The notes under the pieces are model-generated. The model did not search any database, was not told the DNA's origin, and was given only the letters and a program-made list of their open reading frames with translations. A stretch of DNA of 6,175 nt, from NCBI GenBank assembly GCA_003555185.1, contig PWFZ01000096.1, positions 1 to 6,175 on the forward strand. Direction: 5' to 3'. This stretch comes from Balneolaceae bacterium. GTDB taxonomy: Bacteria > Bacteroidota > Rhodothermia > Balneolales > Balneolaceae. Made by a program: the position numbers and the translations under genes. This document shows positions 4,716-6,175 of the stretch, piece by piece (positions within the stretch are counted from its first letter, which is position 1; each line of letters starts with the position of its first letter).

Positions 4716-6175
4716 ATGGATAAAAAAACGTATTCCGTAAAAGGAATGACCTGTGCAGGATGTGCAAACAGTGTTGAAAAATCATTGAAGAATGTCCCGG
4801 GTGTGATGAACGCCGAAGTGAATATTGCGACCGAAAAGGCTACTGTTGAACTTGGATCAGAGAAAGAAACTAACTTTGATGATCTTGCAGAAGCCGTGAA
4901 AAATTCGGGCTTTGAACTGGAAAAACCCCCATCAGAATCGCTCAATTTTTTAGTTACGGGAATGCACTGTGCGGGGTGCTCCGGTGCTGTGGAAAAAGCA
5001 TTGAATTCTGTGGATGGAGTCATGGAGGCAAATGTCAATCTCACAACCGAAAAGGCAAGAGTTGAAGTGGACTCGGAGAAAGTTTCAGTTGAGTCACTTC
5101 AAAAAGCTGTGAAAGAAGCGGGTTACACGCTTACGCTGGAAAAACGGGAGAGCCAGAATCGCCTTGAAGAAAAACGAAAACGGGAAGAGGAAAAGCTGAA
5201 TGATGCAAAAAAGAGGATGGTATTCAGCTGGTGGGTAACAGCCCCTCTTATGATATGGATGTTTATTGAAATGGGCTTGGGTATTCATCTAACCTCCCAT
5301 CTTCTAATGGAAGCGGTAATGACCATAGGTGCATCGACAGTAATATTTTATCCCGGTTGGCCAACGCTGGTTGGGGCATGGCGGTCGTCTAGAAATTTGA
5401 ATCCAAATATGGATGTTCTGATTGCAATCGGAACGGTTGCTTCTCTGTTGACAGGCTTTATGGCGCTCAGCTATTATATCGGAATTAGCGATTCTATGAT
5501 GTTCAGTTTTGCAGGCATTGCCGCAATGATTATGGCGTTTCATTTAACCGGTCGGTATGTAGAGGCCAAAGCGAAAGGAAGAGCCTCCGATGCTATCACC
5601 AAACTGTTAACTCTTGAAGCGGAGAAAGCCCGCGTAATCCGAGATGGTGAAGAGCTGGAAATTGATGCAAAAGAGTTGAAAACCGGAGATATAATGTTGA
5701 TTCGGCCCGGAGAGAAAATCCCCACAGACGGTACTATCGTTGATGGGGAAAGCTCCATAGATGAGGCGATGGTGACCGGTGAATCAATACCCGTGCATAA
5801 AATGGTTGGGGATGACGTGGTGGGAGGCACCATAAGCTCGGAAGGAACCATAAGAGTTAAAGCTACCGAGGTGGGAGAGAACACATTTTTAAACCGCGTG
5901 ATCAAGATGGTTGAAGAGGCCCAAAGTTCAAAAATTCCTATTCAGGATTTCGCGGATCGGGTGACGGCAGTGTTTGTCCCCATAATTTTATTAATTGCTA
6001 CCTCTACTTTTTTCCTGTGGTGGATCTTTCCCCAGTTTTTCGAACCTATTCTTATTTTTGGTGATAGTTATCTTCCTTGGATTGTTACGGACTTGCCGGT
6101 TGTCAGTCAGGCTTTCTTTGCAACACTGGCTGTTTTAGTTATTGCTTGTCCCTGTGCCCTGGGATTAGCCACACC
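4716..6175 (+). CDS. copA: Copper-translocating P1B-type ATPase, 3' end outside window
   Basis: The reading frame opens at ATG 4716 and stays open to the right edge (486 full codons), so only the N-terminal part is present. It should pump Cu(I) (or Ag(I)) out of the cytoplasm using ATP. Two HMA domains come first: GMTCAGC (10-16, Cys13 and Cys16) and GMHCAGC (82-88, Cys85 and Cys88). A highly charged helical linker follows (about 143-167, rich in Lys, Arg and Glu). Membrane helices lie near 168-189, 197-215, 233-256 and 261-283. The actuator domain (about 285-405) carries the TGES dephosphorylation motif at 354-357. Two further helices (about 416-438 and 467-486) end in [11 protein letters not shown], whose Cys478-Pro-Cys480 is the transmembrane metal site of P1B-1 pumps. 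The DKTGT phosphorylation site, the ATP-binding domain and the last two helices lie beyond the window. The loop between the last two helices seen (439-466) looks rather long. The adjacent HMA-AraC gene is its likely regulator. Cu versus Ag cannot be decided here. Confidence 0.96.
   Translation, partial: MDKKTYSVKGMTCAGCANSVEKSLKNVPGVMNAEVNIATEKATVELGSEKETNFDDLAEAVKNSGFELEKPPSESLNFLVTGMHCAGCSGAVEKALNSVDGVMEANVNLTTEKARVEVDSEKVSVESLQKAVKEAGYTLTLEKRESQNRLEEKRKREEEKLNDAKKRMVFSWWVTAPLMIWMFIEMGLGIHLTSHLLMEAVMTIGASTVIFYPGWPTLVGAWRSSRNLNPNMDVLIAIGTVASLLTGFMALSYYIGISDSMMFSFAGIAAMIMAFHLTGRYVEAKAKGRASDAITKLLTLEAEKARVIRDGEELEIDAKELKTGDIMLIRPGEKIPTDGTIVDGESSIDEAMVTGESIPVHKMVGDDVVGGTISSEGTIRVKATEVGENTFLNRVIKMVEEAQSSKIPIQDFADRVTAVFVPIILLIATSTFFLWWIFPQFFEPILIFGDSYLPWIVTDLPVVSQAFFATLAVLVIACPCALGLAT

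Noticed and set aside
4625..5905. Four minus-strand reading frames opposite copA
   Set aside because: They are shadows of the uninterrupted plus-strand ATPase, which carries all expected motifs in order. Their low-complexity Ser/Phe/Pro composition reflects the opposite strand.
1..6175. CRISPR array, tRNA or rRNA genes
   Set aside because: No regularly spaced direct repeats, and no tRNA-like or rRNA-like sequence, were found. The cloverleaf-like fold at 3826-3899 lacks tRNA sequence features such as the GTTCRA T-loop.

Overview
The window looks like chromosomal DNA from a member of the Bacteroidota/Balneolota/Rhodothermota group. The reasons are a GlmU-like protein of the alternative type known mainly from that group, start codons with little or no Shine-Dalgarno sequence in front of them, an AraC-type regulator with a metal-binding N-terminus next to a copper ATPase, and short palindromic intergenic repeats. 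This placement is inferred from gene content; no rRNA or other marker is present.

Layout. Positions 1-195 are intergenic and hold degenerate palindromic repeats, one of them with terminator-like properties on both strands. Two minus-strand genes follow with a 21-base gap, probably one transcript read right to left: a GlmU-like enzyme (673-1872, TTG start) and then a small NTF2/DUF4440-like lipoprotein (196-651). An 86-base divergent promoter region (1873-1958) separates them from plus-strand glmS (1959-3797). After glmS comes a 143-base MITE-like element (3805-3947). Its perfect 22-base terminal inverted repeats enclose a segment that can fold into an exact four-way junction. Next is a 186-residue AraC-type regulator with an HMA-like CxxC domain at its N-terminus (4006-4566). 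A 149-base regulatory gap with a perfect 15-bp palindrome leads to a copper-type P1B ATPase (copA). It starts at 4716 and runs off the right edge just after its CPC motif.

The genes form two functional units. The left unit makes UDP-GlcNAc: GlmS converts fructose-6-phosphate plus glutamine to glucosamine-6-phosphate, and the divergent GlmU-like protein is the probable acetyltransferase/uridylyltransferase of the last steps (the GlmM step is not in the window). This supplies peptidoglycan and lipid A synthesis. The right unit looks like copper homeostasis: the HMA-AraC protein is a candidate one-component metal sensor controlling the efflux ATPase beside it. The repeat element marks the boundary between the units.

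The strongest candidates for something under-described are the HMA-AraC sensor with its candidate operators and the nested four-way-junction element.
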